A stretch of DNA of 64,000 nt from Tubulanus polymorphus (lineage: Eukaryota > Nemertea > Palaeonemertea > Tubulaniformes > Tubulanidae): positions 5,242,231 through 5,306,230 of the forward strand of contig NC_134033.1 of the NCBI RefSeq assembly GCF_964204645.1. The letters are read 5' to 3'. The notes below the pieces were generated by a model. It was not told the DNA's origin. It ran no database searches and saw nothing but the letters and a program-made list of their open reading frames with translations. Both the position numbers and the translations under genes were made by a program. This document shows positions 24,703 through 35,479 of the stretch, one piece after another. Each line of letters begins with the position of its first letter. The first letter of the stretch is position 1.

Positions 24703-27448
24703 CAGACCGGACAAGACACGAGTATATTCCTGAATTATTTACGTTTGTCGTCATAGGTAAGAATTTAGAATATGTAGCTTATAGATTGAAGAGCAGAATA
24801 ACATTTTCACGGATTTTGTTGATATAAGGGTTTTTCGTTTTAAATGCCATTGACACTTTGATTTTCAAATTTCTATTCCAGAGCTTGATAGTATAACACT
24901 GCTTTACCAATTCAACATTTCTCATCATAATCTTGCAAAATTATTTGGGTAATCAACCTTTATGAACATCTCGAAGTGCACGCCGTTGATATGCGACCGA
25001 ATTATCGGGTAGATTTCTTCGATATTATATTTCAGAGTTGGTTATTCAATTCAGTTGGTCTCTAGTAACATCCGGGTCGATTATGCAATTCAATAAGCAA
25101 TAACTCCCTGACTGATAATGATATCTGAACACGTCAGTTTTCCATTTATCAGGCTCATTGTTATAGATATTAAAGCCATAACTTACGTTATCGTCGGATG
25201 AAATGAAAAAGGCTTAAGGATGATTTGATGATATTAAGTAATAAAGATTTAAGTTATTACAATCTATGAGAAACAGATATTTGTCATTTGGAGTTCTTTC
25301 CGATGTCTTTATTAGCAGACTCCGGAGACGCACTCGGAGTTAAAAGTCTCGGAAGCCAAAGGTAAGCGTCGTTTTTAGTATTGTCAAGCCAGGGGGTGTG
25401 ACCTACTCGGTTACAGTGATTCACCTAGTTACGGTGACTCGACTTTTAGACAATGTTTAAGTGACTTAAAGGTATTAAACCTTTAGATTATGTTCGAGCG
25501 AATGAATGATTCTGGTTTGGATAATTCATTTGCGCTGATGTTTCCCGGGCCATTCGAAATCATCATTCATCATCGTTGTCTCAGTCGTTGTCGATGTCTC
25601 CATCATCAACATCAACACTAACATCAACATCAACATCACCATAAACATCACCATGAACATCAACAACATCACTATCAACATCACCATCAACATCACCATC
25701 AACATCACCATAAACATCACCATCAACATCAACAGAATCACTATCAACATCACCATCACCACCACCATCAATATCACCATCAACATCACCATCAACGTCA
25801 ACAACATCACTATCAACATCACCATCAACACCAACATCACCATAAACATCACCATCAACATCAACAGAATCACTATCAACATCACCATCACCATAAACAT
25901 CACCATAAACATCGTCATCAACATCAACAAAACAACATCGCTATCAACACCATCAACATCACTATCTTACATTTAGACACCTTGTATTCAGTTCACTCCT
26001 GTTACACGCCAAAGCGGAAACATTTCAAGACGACCCAATTTTAGTTCAAGACGTTAAAATAAACGCAGTCCAGATCTAGAATATATATTCTATAGGCAAG
26101 ATAAGATGGTTCATCAAGACGTAGAATATTGCGATCCTGTATTTCGTAAATCACTGCTAGTATGCTGATATTTTCAGCATAATTACCCTTTATATTCACG
26201 AAAAGGTCATCGTAGTTTATATCGCTATCCGATGCTACATACAAGAAATGAAGATATCATATAAGCGAGGATATAACGTGTTAAACTCTGTTTTCAACAT
26301 TGTAACCGCGCGGTTGCACCAATCATATGACGTCATGAATCGCCTCTGCTTAACCAAGATACCAACAGACAATATTTGGCATTAAAGACTATATATTGAT
26401 ACAAATTCTTAATAACATTATTTTTCTTATGTCCCACATACTGTATATGTCGTGAATATGGTGTTTTTTTCTGCTCAATAAGCGTTGTACTCCTCGGTAC
26501 AATATCTAAAAAATTGAAATATATTCTGCATAGAAAGCAATGCTGATCTAATCCCGTTATGCCTTCCTTTTTTAGTTTATATTATCGCAGTATTCCAGCA
26601 TTTTATTCTGTCCGCTTGGTGGACGTAGGCGTAATTCTTGGAAGTCTAAATCTTATAATGCGTGGTACAATGACCTTTAAGAGTTCTTAGTTTTCGCGAA
26701 GAGAGAAGTTTTATACGTTAAACCTTCGCAACTAACTATTGAACGAGACCATCGATATCGAGTTACGGTATTTTTTCACTTTCCAGATTCCAAACACCTT
26801 CTCTTCTGTGCTCTCGTACTGCTGGTTGCTTCCGCTGTATACTCCGAAGAAGCTGCGCGTAAGTTACTTAAACTAAAGACATCGGTGCTATGAAGTTATG
26901 AATTTTGATCCTTTTTCAATGACTCGAATATCTTGAATCGCTGTATTCTGTTATGTCCACGTTTTCCTTTTAATCGCTGTTTACTCTCACGTCACTGTTA
27001 AAGACGTTACATATAGGTGCTTCATTACGAGACTGAAAAACCTTTATTTTTACAGATTCACGACGTCAAAGTCGTCAAAGCAACGGAAATGGTAACGGAA
27101 ATAATAATGGAGAGGGAGCTGTTTACGGAAGGGGAAAAAGTAATTGATAGTCATGCCGCATTACGTTATTGAAATTGGTTTTGAAACTTGTTTACGCTCA
27201 AAATTTTCCTTCATCTAGGAGGCACAAGACACGCATGCTTTAACACTTATTTGTGCACAGCATGGTACCCGGCCGTCAATAGCTGGGTCAGGGGGCAGTT
27301 TTTTTCCCTTGACAGTTTTGTGCCCTTTTTGCAAATATTATTTTCATCATCCAATATAACTGTCCTTTTTTCGAAAAATTCCAATGCTAAGCACGGCCCC
27401 GCATTCATGTTTCTTTTGTCAAATATCATCCAAGATACCCGTCAATAA
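24703..27448 (+). pseudogene. Inverted fifth copy of the peptide gene, probably dead
   Basis: The leader exon homologue ends at 24756 (G|GTAAGA). A signal-peptide exon lies at 26787-26858 and a repeat exon at 27056-27091. The last exon opens at 27219 and its frame runs to 27448. The GATA motif remains near 24660, but the TATA box is deleted, and a 4-bp deletion removes the ATG (CAGATTCC against CAGATGTTTTCC). Still, the frame SKHLLFCALVLLVASAVYS, the RQSR processing site, the splice phases and a Cys-x5-Cys loop (CFNTYLC) survive. The glycine-stop end is lost; the frame continues for about 60 residues. It is most likely a pseudogene, or a diverged paralogue starting elsewhere. Confidence 0.7.
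25569..25966. repeat. CATCAACATCACCAT-type minisatellite
   Basis: About 400 bp of imperfect 6/15-bp repeats built from CATCAAC and CATCACC. Long ORFs on both strands here (poly Met-Val and Ile-Asn-Thr) are products of the repeat. It lies within the intron of the inverted peptide-gene copy. Confidence 0.9.
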
Positions 27449-30091
27449 AACTTTTGCAGAAGTAATTACTGATTACTGTTCGATAATCATTCAAATTTCC
27501 AATCCTAGTTCGGAAGATCATCTCTGGCTTTAGGCTAAACAAAAGTTATTCCTTGTTTTTCTCCGAAGCGACCGGGTTAGTTTTGTAAATTATGATAAAA
27601 TCCGTAAGCTAAATCAGTTCATTTCTATAGCTGCCTGGTCTGTTATGGTAAAATAAATCACGATTTTGAAGAAACAAATTGATACCGTTGGCTACGGGCG
27701 TCCTGATCGGTTATATTATTTGCTGGTTTGCCCTGAAGTTCGTTGTAGCGAGGTTCCAAAGTTCTATCAATTCTTAGGTTGAATTCAATAATATAATAGG
27801 CCTAAACGTTTTGTTGTGACCGTAGAACTGTAATTCTGATAGAGTGAATTTTCCCGAATACTCGCATATTTTCTAATTCGCAAATTGTGACAAAACAACG
27901 TATTTCGGGAATACGTTCGTAAATTTCCTTACCCGAAAACGTCGCGGCTTGTTTCGTATATTTTGAATCTAGAAATTCCTTCTCAGCGTTCGATTGTACG
28001 CGTATACCTGCAAATTCCTGCTTCACAAACACCAGCTTCAAACACCAATTGAGAGATTGTTTTGAAGTGATTCCACATCTGACGAATGATAGTGATTTCC
28101 CGACCTGTTTTTAAGCTGTTCCTGGTTATCGTCACATAGATGTCTGGAACCGCTACTTTGGCAATCGATTTTTTCCACATATGGCAGGCGAGGATCCGCC
28201 AGGTTCGCTAGTGGTTCCTCGGTTACCTCGCATCAATTTATTCTACATTTCAATTGAGGTCGAATAAACTGTTCTCATTAGTAAATCAAATTCCAGTCAA
28301 ACTATACCATACACTCATCGACAACATCAATTATATATCGATGGCTTGTATGACAACATTTCCATTTAGGAGCCTAAAAATCCAGTTTAAAGTTCACTGA
28401 AATCATGACCTCATTCCTTTTTCATCCAATTTTTGATCGTCTAAGACTTCACGGCTTCAGCTGCAAAATTAGCGCGCCCAGAGGTGACGCTCGTGCCGTC
28501 AGAGCCTAGTGATGTAATCAGGTTCGAATCCCTGCCGAATGTAGCCCTAGCCTCAAGTGCAGTTGAGATGCTCTACTCTTACCGACAGTAGGAAATTAGA
28601 CGAATTCGATATATCAGTTCTTCTAAAATCATATTCTTTTTTTATTATCTTTTTTTATACAAAAAAGCAACACAAAATTGTCCCAATCAATGAAACCTAT
28701 AGAAATAATACATATCTGATGAACGGACGGGAGTTCGATGACGTCATTAAGACCAAACGACCTCAATTTCGAGAAATTCAAAAATAAGTCTCCTTGCATA
28801 GAATTTATTTTTCGGGCGGCAAGATTTCACACAAAAAAAATTCAAAATTTATTACAAGTTGCTTTTGCGAGTTATATCGTAGTTGGTAATATCCATATGC
28901 ACCTAGGACTCACGATGTTCTTCGCATGGCTGTCAACAGTGACTTTTTCTAAGACCGACTGCTAGCCACGCCATATGGTAGTTGACACGAAACTAAAAAA
29001 GTCAACACGAAATATCGGATAAGAGAACCAAATAGAACCTTTCAGATATGGAAGCCAAAATTCGAGTTCACATTTCACTGAAAATGCACAGATTTTCACT
29101 ATGAATAAACCCAGTGTTTCAATGCGCCATCTGGCGAGTGCTGGTATCCCACTCTACAGCCAGTTGTTGGTCTACGGGTACCAGAAACAAAACCATGATT
29201 TAGATTTAGGAGTCTTAGTTCTATAGCCGATCTAACGAGTTAAGATAAGTCTTCAGCGTCGTCGCAAATGCGAAACTAAGTGGGCCCTGGTCAGAGATAT
29301 TAACCATCAATAAGTGTTTCAAAGTATTGAACCTAATGCCGGCGTAATAAGATGGCAAAGTTGTATGGTCTTTAATGTCATTTCTCAATGGGGTGGGCAT
29401 GCATCGGGTAAGGGGAGGAGGGTAACGGGGTAGGGGGGTTATATAGTGCTTAAGAACTCAAAATATCTTCAAAAATGTACATACATAAAAAAATTACATA
29501 TCATACATTGCAATAAATTAAAGGCTATAGAAAAATGTACAATCCATTTTTTACACTAAAAAAAAATCTCGTTTTTTGATCTGCGATGCTTTGATTTAAA
29601 AATCCAAATCAATGGCAAAGAAAGTTTCCACAAAAATTGAAAATCAACCCGAAATAAACATATTTGGCGAGCAGTCACTCTTTGTTTCTTGAAAATTGCC
29701 ACCAGTTATTCAAGGGCTAAAAAAATGACACCGTCTAATCGGCCGGGTCACTTTTGTAAACTGTGATAAAATGCGTATTCAGTTCATTTATCAATTATCA
29801 ATTTCTTTAGCCTAATAGCTTAATTTTTGTTCACAATCTTGATGCTACAGAAAAAAAATGTTTGCTTCACCTCTCAACAATACCCATTCATTAAGTACAA
29901 AATAAATACATGTACAGTAGACTACGGTCAAGTCAGATCTTTTCAAGAATTGGAAAATTTGCCCAACATTTCATCTAATTATATGGGGTCAGAAAGACAT
30001 TTCAACAAACAGGGGACGGACCCAGTGCTTGTGTACTTCAATGTCCTTCAAATCTTCGAGAGTGCCCTTATTCGTTTTGTCACAAAAAAAC
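27449..30091. other. Intergenic, repeat remnants only
   Basis: No protein is recognisable. A tRNA-like SINE half (B-box GGTTCGAATCC) lies at 28485-28545. A segment at 28185-28215 belongs to the GGATCC-ACCAGG repeat seen at 57590. A CTCF-like CGCCAGATGGCG (minus strand) lies near 29125-29137. Confidence 0.5.
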
Positions 30092-30208
30092 CTGGGGCTG
30101 GTTTTATATGCTGGTATCATCTTTAACCCGGGGGTTTAACTCAATTCATTTTCAATCTAGTGAAACCCCTAGGTTAAAGCTGATACCAGTCTATAAAACC
30201 AGCCCCTG
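30092..30208. mobile_element. Palindromic MITE (GGGGCTGG ends)
   Basis: The ends GGGGCTGGTTTTATA and its inverted complement enclose about 117 bp. The arms pair over about 45 bp with a few mismatches. There is no coding capacity. Confidence 0.7.
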
Positions 30209-30303
30209 GTTAAAGATAATACCAGTCTATAAAACTGGACCCAGGGTCTCATTCGAGTTAGCCCCTGGGTTAAGATTAATACCAGCCTTTAAAATCGTGT
30301 CCA

Positions 30304-30571
30304 GGGGCCGGTTCCAGGGCTCAATACCAAAAGTGGTCTTAAATCTTAAGACTGGTCTTACGTTTCTTAGATTGGCTATAGAACTAAGTTGGTCTTAGAA
30401 CAATCTTATGTCTAAGCCCTGACTATGGAACCAGGGGCCGGTTGCAGTCATGGCTTAGACTTAAGACCAGTCTAGGACCAACTTTGTTCTATAGCCAATC
30501 TAACAACTTAAGACCAGTCTTAAGATTTAAGACTACTTTTGGACTTAAGTCATGACTGTGCAACTGGCCCC
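30304..30571. mobile_element. Two abutting GGGGCC-end MITEs
   Basis: 30434-30571 is a palindromic element of about 138 bp with GGGGCCGGTTGCA at one end and TGCAACTGGCCCC at the other. 30304-30433 is a related, more diverged element in the opposite sense that abuts it. The intact relative is at 58419-58558. The internal sequence carries ACTTAAGACCAG and TCTATAGCCAATC motifs found in many remnants across the window. Confidence 0.75.
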
Positions 30572-30767
30572 AGATTTTTAATCGCAAGGATGATTCACTT
30601 ATTATATGTGCATAAAATCTCAATTTCCTTTCTAACCCCCTGTATCAATCAGTACCTAATTCGTATACAATTAATCAATGATCCTTTCACTATTATCCAA
30701 TCTACGAAATGGCGCCCTGAGCATTGATTTTTATTCATCATCGTATACATTGTATATACATTGTATT

Positions 30768-30802
30768 AAAAATACATAAAGAGATCCTCTTTATGTATTT
30801 TT
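30768..30802. repeat. Perfect 16-bp inverted repeat
   Basis: The arms 30768-30783 and 30787-30802 are exact complements around a 3-bp loop (ATC) in AT-rich DNA. This gives a strong hairpin or cruciform with no gene nearby. Confidence 0.85.
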
Positions 30803-31224
30803 GATTGTATTGAAAAACTAAATCATCTCATCGGGTATTAATGAACAAAACTAACTCATCTCAATTTTCATAATCTCGAAAACTAAACTAAATGCTTCTT
30901 AATCTAATACTATCTCTAGATATTTTGGCATCTAAAAGCTTGATCGAATAACGACGCGAGTTTCAATTCTAACCCAACTCCAGCAACCGTGCATCGCCTC
31001 CACGTCTTCAAAAGCAACTAGTCAACGCTAGTAATTATTGAGATTCATTTGCCTCCAGCGATAATTATATTTTTCAGCACGCGTATAATTTCAAACTAAC
31101 GTTCGAAGCTAAGTTCGAGTGACTAAAACGATAATATGGTACAAAATATAGGCCTAATAAAATGTATTCCTGAGAAAAAAGAAAACATAACATCGTTTAT
31201 ATAGAGGGCTCAGATACACAACCG

Positions 31225-31364
31225 AAAAGCATTTAAGACCAGTTTTAGCTAACCACTGCAACCACTTGATGCCAGTTTTAGCTTCTATGACCAATATGAC
31301 AACTTAAGACCAGTCTAAGCTCATTATGGTTCTATAGTCAATGTAACGACTTAGACCAGTTTAA
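31225..31364. repeat. Target repeat, left part
   Basis: Degenerate tandem pieces of the ACTTAAGACCAG / TCTATAGYCAAT repeat family. The matching right part is 34036-34215, and the piggyBac element splits the two. Confidence 0.65.
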
Positions 31365-34035
31365 AACCCTGGGACGCCCACCGTCCCATATATGGAACAC
31401 CCCCTTCAACCCCCCTTTAAAAAAAATTGTGTGAAGATTTGATCGAATTATAATATTTTGCTACCACTTCTGCCCGGTGTCCCACCCGCGGCACACGAAC
31501 AGAAGCTGGTTGCGACATCTTCCGTCTGTGCAGTGCATTCAACATGGCCGCGCCCATGAAATTGGGATGACGCAAATTCGAATCAAAATTATCGTGAAAA
31601 TTTCGCATGGAATCAGGTAATTAGACCACTTTTGTAATGTTATTTTACTAAAACAAATAATAAAGAATAATTAGAGTCATTGTTATCGGGTGTAGCTGAT
31701 AAAGTGAAGTGTGTAAAGCCGATGTTTTAGTGGTGTCCCACCCGTGGAACACCGGGCAGAAATGTTTGGTGTCAGCATGATTGATAAGATTTTTTGTATG
31801 GAACTTTTTGGGTTTGTATGGACTGCAGCACTATGATTTAGCCTTTTTATGCCCTCATGGCTAATGTTTTGATTCTTTTCTGTATTTTTAGTGATTTGGT
31901 GAATACTTGAGTCTCATCATGAAAAACCATGTCTAGACAAAATAAAAAAGCATTCAGTTTGGTTCAAGTTCTGGATGTAATTGATGACGACGATAGTGAT
32001 TTTGGCAATGACCCTGAATCTGATGATGATGATGGCTGGGGCAGCGATGATGATTATGACGGAAATGCAGGGGAATCTGATATTGATAGCGACGATGGTG
32101 ATGAGGATGCCGATGGCGAAAGCGATGACGATGTTCCGCTTGCTCAATTAGCTGGTGTGAGTCAGGTAGTGAGCCGTACAAAAACTGATTGTAAGTGGGT
32201 AAAAAAAAAATTCACACCTCCAGTTATAAACTTTACTGGCCCAGCCGTTGAACCTATATGCCGTGGGGTTGAACTTGAGACGCCGTTGTGGTATTTTAGC
32301 CAGTTCATAACGAGGGACATGTTAGATTTGATTGTGGAAAATACAAATTTATATAGTGCACAAGTATTAGGCCCAGATAAATCGGTAAATACAAACTACA
32401 AAGAGATTGAACTATTCCTAGGAATTTATTTGAGAATGGGTCTAATACAGTTGAGATCTGTTCGCATGTATTGGGAAGTGAATCTTCGCATCCCGTTTAT
32501 CGCAGATGTGATGCCGCGAAATAGGTTCGAGACCTTGCAGCGGTATTTACACTTTGTCAATAATGAAGCTGTAACGGATGATATGAAGAAAAATAAAGTG
32601 TGGAAGTTGCAGCCATTTATTGATAAATTTCGACAACAATGTCTTCTCGTGACTCCAGAACAGTACCAGTGCGTTGACGAGCAAATGATCAGCTATAAAG
32701 GGAAGTTTAGTGGAATTCGTCAATATATCCGAGGAAAACCTCATCCGTGGGGGTTCAAAATGTGGGCCAGGTGCGGTAGCGATGGCTTTTTACATGATTT
32801 CGAGATGTATCAAGGAAAAAATAGTGCCGAACAACGGGTTGATTCTCTTGGAACTCATATTGTCTTCAAACTATGCCAATCCCTTGCCGATAACTGTGGT
32901 TATATAGTTTTTGCTGATAACCTGTTCACCTCATTACAACTTTTGTTGAAGTTGGTACAACGCGGAATTTATTATGTTGGTACAGTTAGGGCAAATCGTG
33001 TTAGTGGTTGTCCACTCAAAACCGATAATCAGCTGAAAACCAGAGGTGAATATGATTATTATGTAGAGAACAAAGAAAATGTAGTATGCTGTCGCTGGAA
33101 GGACACAAAGGCGGTAACTTTGATGTCAACGTATGTAGGACCTGAACCGTTAGACAAATGTAAACGATGGGATAAGACTGCCAAAGCCTATAAGGAGATC
33201 AGTCGGCCATTCATGGTAAAAGAGTATAATAACCACATGGGTGGTGTAGATATGCTAGACGCATATTTGGCTAAATGTAAATTTCGTATGAGAACGAAAC
33301 GATGGTATACCATATTGTTTTGGAATTATGTTAGTATAGCTTGTATCAATGCATGGCTACTTTATAAGCGCGATGCAAATCTCCTTGGTACGCCCAGTAA
33401 AATAAAACTCCGCGTATTTCAAACTCAGGTAGCAAAAGCATTAGTTACATGTGGCATGGCAAAGAGAAGGGGACGGCCATCGGATGCAGCAGGTTCACCA
33501 TCACAATATGTTCCTCCAAAAATGATACGCGTTTTGCCAGACGTTGACAGCCAATATGATCAGGTTGCTCATTGGCCTGTGAAGGCAGATAAAAGGGCCC
33601 GTTGCGTAGTTTGTAGTTCTAAAACGGACACCAGATGTGAGAAATGTGAAGTTCTCCTTTGTTTTACTGAAAACCGTAACTGTTATAGAGCATATCATAT
33701 AAAATAACTGTAAATTGAGCGATGTCCGAGGTTAGCCGAGGAGTTCATTTATAGCCATTTGTAGTTATTATACAATAGTGGAATAAGAATAAAAGTTGAT
33801 TGATATTATAGCATACATTAGTGGCCTAATTAGTGTTCTTTGTTGAATCAAGTTAAGTATTAGTACAAGTCATAAATGCCCGGTGTTCCATATATGGGAC
33901 AGCTCAGAAAAGTAGGTCATCACCCTTGGTTACCAAAATTTTTGATAGGGATAAACTATTTGCACCATATTTAGGCTAGTCCCAAAGGTATATAATTTTC
34001 AGCAAATTTTTTGGTACTTTGGGCATCCCAGGGTT
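31365..34035 (+). mobile_element. Complete piggyBac-type transposon
   Basis: The terminal inverted repeats AACCCTGGGACGCCCA (left) and AACCCTGGGATGCCCA (right, complement) bound 2671 bp. The flanks are TTAA (31361-31364) and CTAA (34036-34039). A 19-bp subterminal inverted repeat GTCCCATATATGGAACACC lies at about 31383 and 33885. Two further palindromic relatives (GGTGTCCCACCCGYGG) lie near 31477 and 31734. The element encodes one intact transposase. It sits inside a copy of the ACTTAAGACCAG repeat whose two halves remain on either side. Confidence 0.92.
31929..33707 (+). CDS. piggyBac transposase (PGBD-like), 592 aa
   Basis: It catalyses cut-and-paste transposition at TTAA sites. The frame is single and uninterrupted. 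Order of parts: acidic N-terminus (residues 19-68), DDE domain (about 120-480), basic KRRGRP stretch (512-517), and a C-terminal Cys/His finger (C559, C562, C570, C573, C578, C585, H590). The expected catalytic aspartates are present: D250 in CVDEQM, D330 in FADNLFTS and D441 in GGVDMLD. The length matches the family. The ATG at 31929 follows an out-of-frame ATG at 31919 that makes a five-codon uORF. AATAAA follows near 33789. Intact catalysis motifs and ends suggest recent or current mobility. Confidence 0.95.
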   Translation: MSRQNKKAFSLVQVLDVIDDDDSDFGNDPESDDDDGWGSDDDYDGNAGESDIDSDDGDEDADGESDDDVPLAQLAGVSQVVSRTKTDCKWVKKKFTPPVINFTGPAVEPICRGVELETPLWYFSQFITRDMLDLIVENTNLYSAQVLGPDKSVNTNYKEIELFLGIYLRMGLIQLRSVRMYWEVNLRIPFIADVMPRNRFETLQRYLHFVNNEAVTDDMKKNKVWKLQPFIDKFRQQCLLVTPEQYQCVDEQMISYKGKFSGIRQYIRGKPHPWGFKMWARCGSDGFLHDFEMYQGKNSAEQRVDSLGTHIVFKLCQSLADNCGYIVFADNLFTSLQLLLKLVQRGIYYVGTVRANRVSGCPLKTDNQLKTRGEYDYYVENKENVVCCRWKDTKAVTLMSTYVGPEPLDKCKRWDKTAKAYKEISRPFMVKEYNNHMGGVDMLDAYLAKCKFRMRTKRWYTILFWNYVSIACINAWLLYKRDANLLGTPSKIKLRVFQTQVAKALVTCGMAKRRGRPSDAAGSPSQYVPPKMIRVLPDVDSQYDQVAHWPVKADKRARCVVCSSKTDTRCEKCEVLLCFTENRNCYRAYHIK

Positions 34036-34689
34036 CTAAGCTCATTTTGGTTCTATAACCAATCTAAAGCAATTTTGGTTCTAAAGCCAAACTAACAACT
34101 TAAGACCGAACCTAAGTTCATTTTGCTCTACAACATGAGCTAATTTCGGTTGGTAAAGCTAATGTAACAAAATAATACCAATCTTAAATCCAAGAGTGAA
34201 TTCATATCTGTGTAACTGATCCCTGGTCATCAGTATATTCTACTTTGAATGGTAGGAAAAATTTTTTCTGTGATTTTAAAAGCGTTTTCATCTCTAATTG
34301 GTCGTTCGGCCGAGACATATTTTAAACAGGCCAATCACTGAAGAACGCTCATTGGTTCAAAATATCTGATTCACCCTTATGTAACAAACATGTGACTGAA
34401 GAAAATTTATCACAGGGAGACTTAAAAAGAGGCAACCATCCTTCCTTGAAGGGTCTATTAAACGTTTGAGGTATCACAAAAAAAATATCGTCATTTTGAA
34501 CGCAAACTACTTTTGAACTGGTTTTTCGTTATTTCTTAATGTTCCCTCTTCAAATAAATGTAACAAATTTTCAAGGGTGGTGGGGGGGGTAGAATTTCAC
34601 TTTAAAACAGCCATTTCCACTAGATTTCAAATTGTGTAAACTTAACAAACAACCTACCATACAGGGCTGCCAACCTCTTAAAAGTGCTA

Positions 34690-35465
34690 TTAGTAACAAA
34701 TTGATTATTTTTCTCAGTAACATTTCATTGAAATATGAAAGGAAGTGTTCAAATTAATCAGTAATCAACGGTAAGACCCTCAGTAACATCATTCATAATT
34801 CTGTAGGCCTACAAATTAATCAGTTATCAAGTGGTAAAGACCCTCAGTAACATCACTCATATTTCTGTTCAAATTGATCAGTAATCAACAATAAGACCCT
34901 CAGTAACATCACTAAATTTCTGTTCAAATTGATCAGTAATCAACAATAAGACCCTCAGTAACATCTACATATTTCTGTAGGCCTACAAATGAATCAGTAA
35001 TCAAGGGGGTAAGACCCTCAGTAACATCATTCATATTTCTGTTCAAATTAATCGGTAATCAACAGTAAGACTTTTAGTAACATCTACATATTTCTGTAGG
35101 CCTACAAATGAATCAGTAATCAAGGGGGTAAGACCCTCAGTAACATCATTCATATTTCTGTTCAAATTAATCGGTAATCAACAGTAAGACTTTTAGTAAC
35201 ATCTTTCATATTTCTGTAGGCCTACAAATGAATCAGTAATCAAGGGGTAAGACCCTCAGTAACATCAATCATATTTCTGTTCAAATTAACCAGTTATCAA
35301 CAGTAAGACTTTTAGTAATATCTTTCATATTTCTGTAGGCCTACAAATGAATCAGTAATCAAGGGGGTAAAACCCTCAGTAACATCAATCATATTTCTGT
35401 TCAAATTAACCAGTTATCAACAGTAAGACTTTCAGTAACATCTTTCATATTTCAGTACGCATCAA
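34690..35465. repeat. Minisatellite, ~56-65 bp units in pairs
   Basis: About 12-13 units share the core GTAAGACCCTCAGTAACATC and CATATTTCTG. They alternate between two forms, one with and one without TAGGCCTACAAATGAATC, so the higher-order period is about 120 bp. The core is shared with the array at 49900. Confidence 0.9.
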
Positions 35466-35479
35466 ACGAATCAAACCAG

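Noticed and set aside
25526..25976. Long ORFs of Met/Val/Leu and Ile/Asn/Thr
   Set aside because: Both come from the CATCAAC/CATCACC minisatellite on opposite strands.
31917..32181. Minus-strand ORFs opposite the transposase start
   Set aside because: They are shadows of the Asp-codon-rich N-terminus of the piggyBac transposase.
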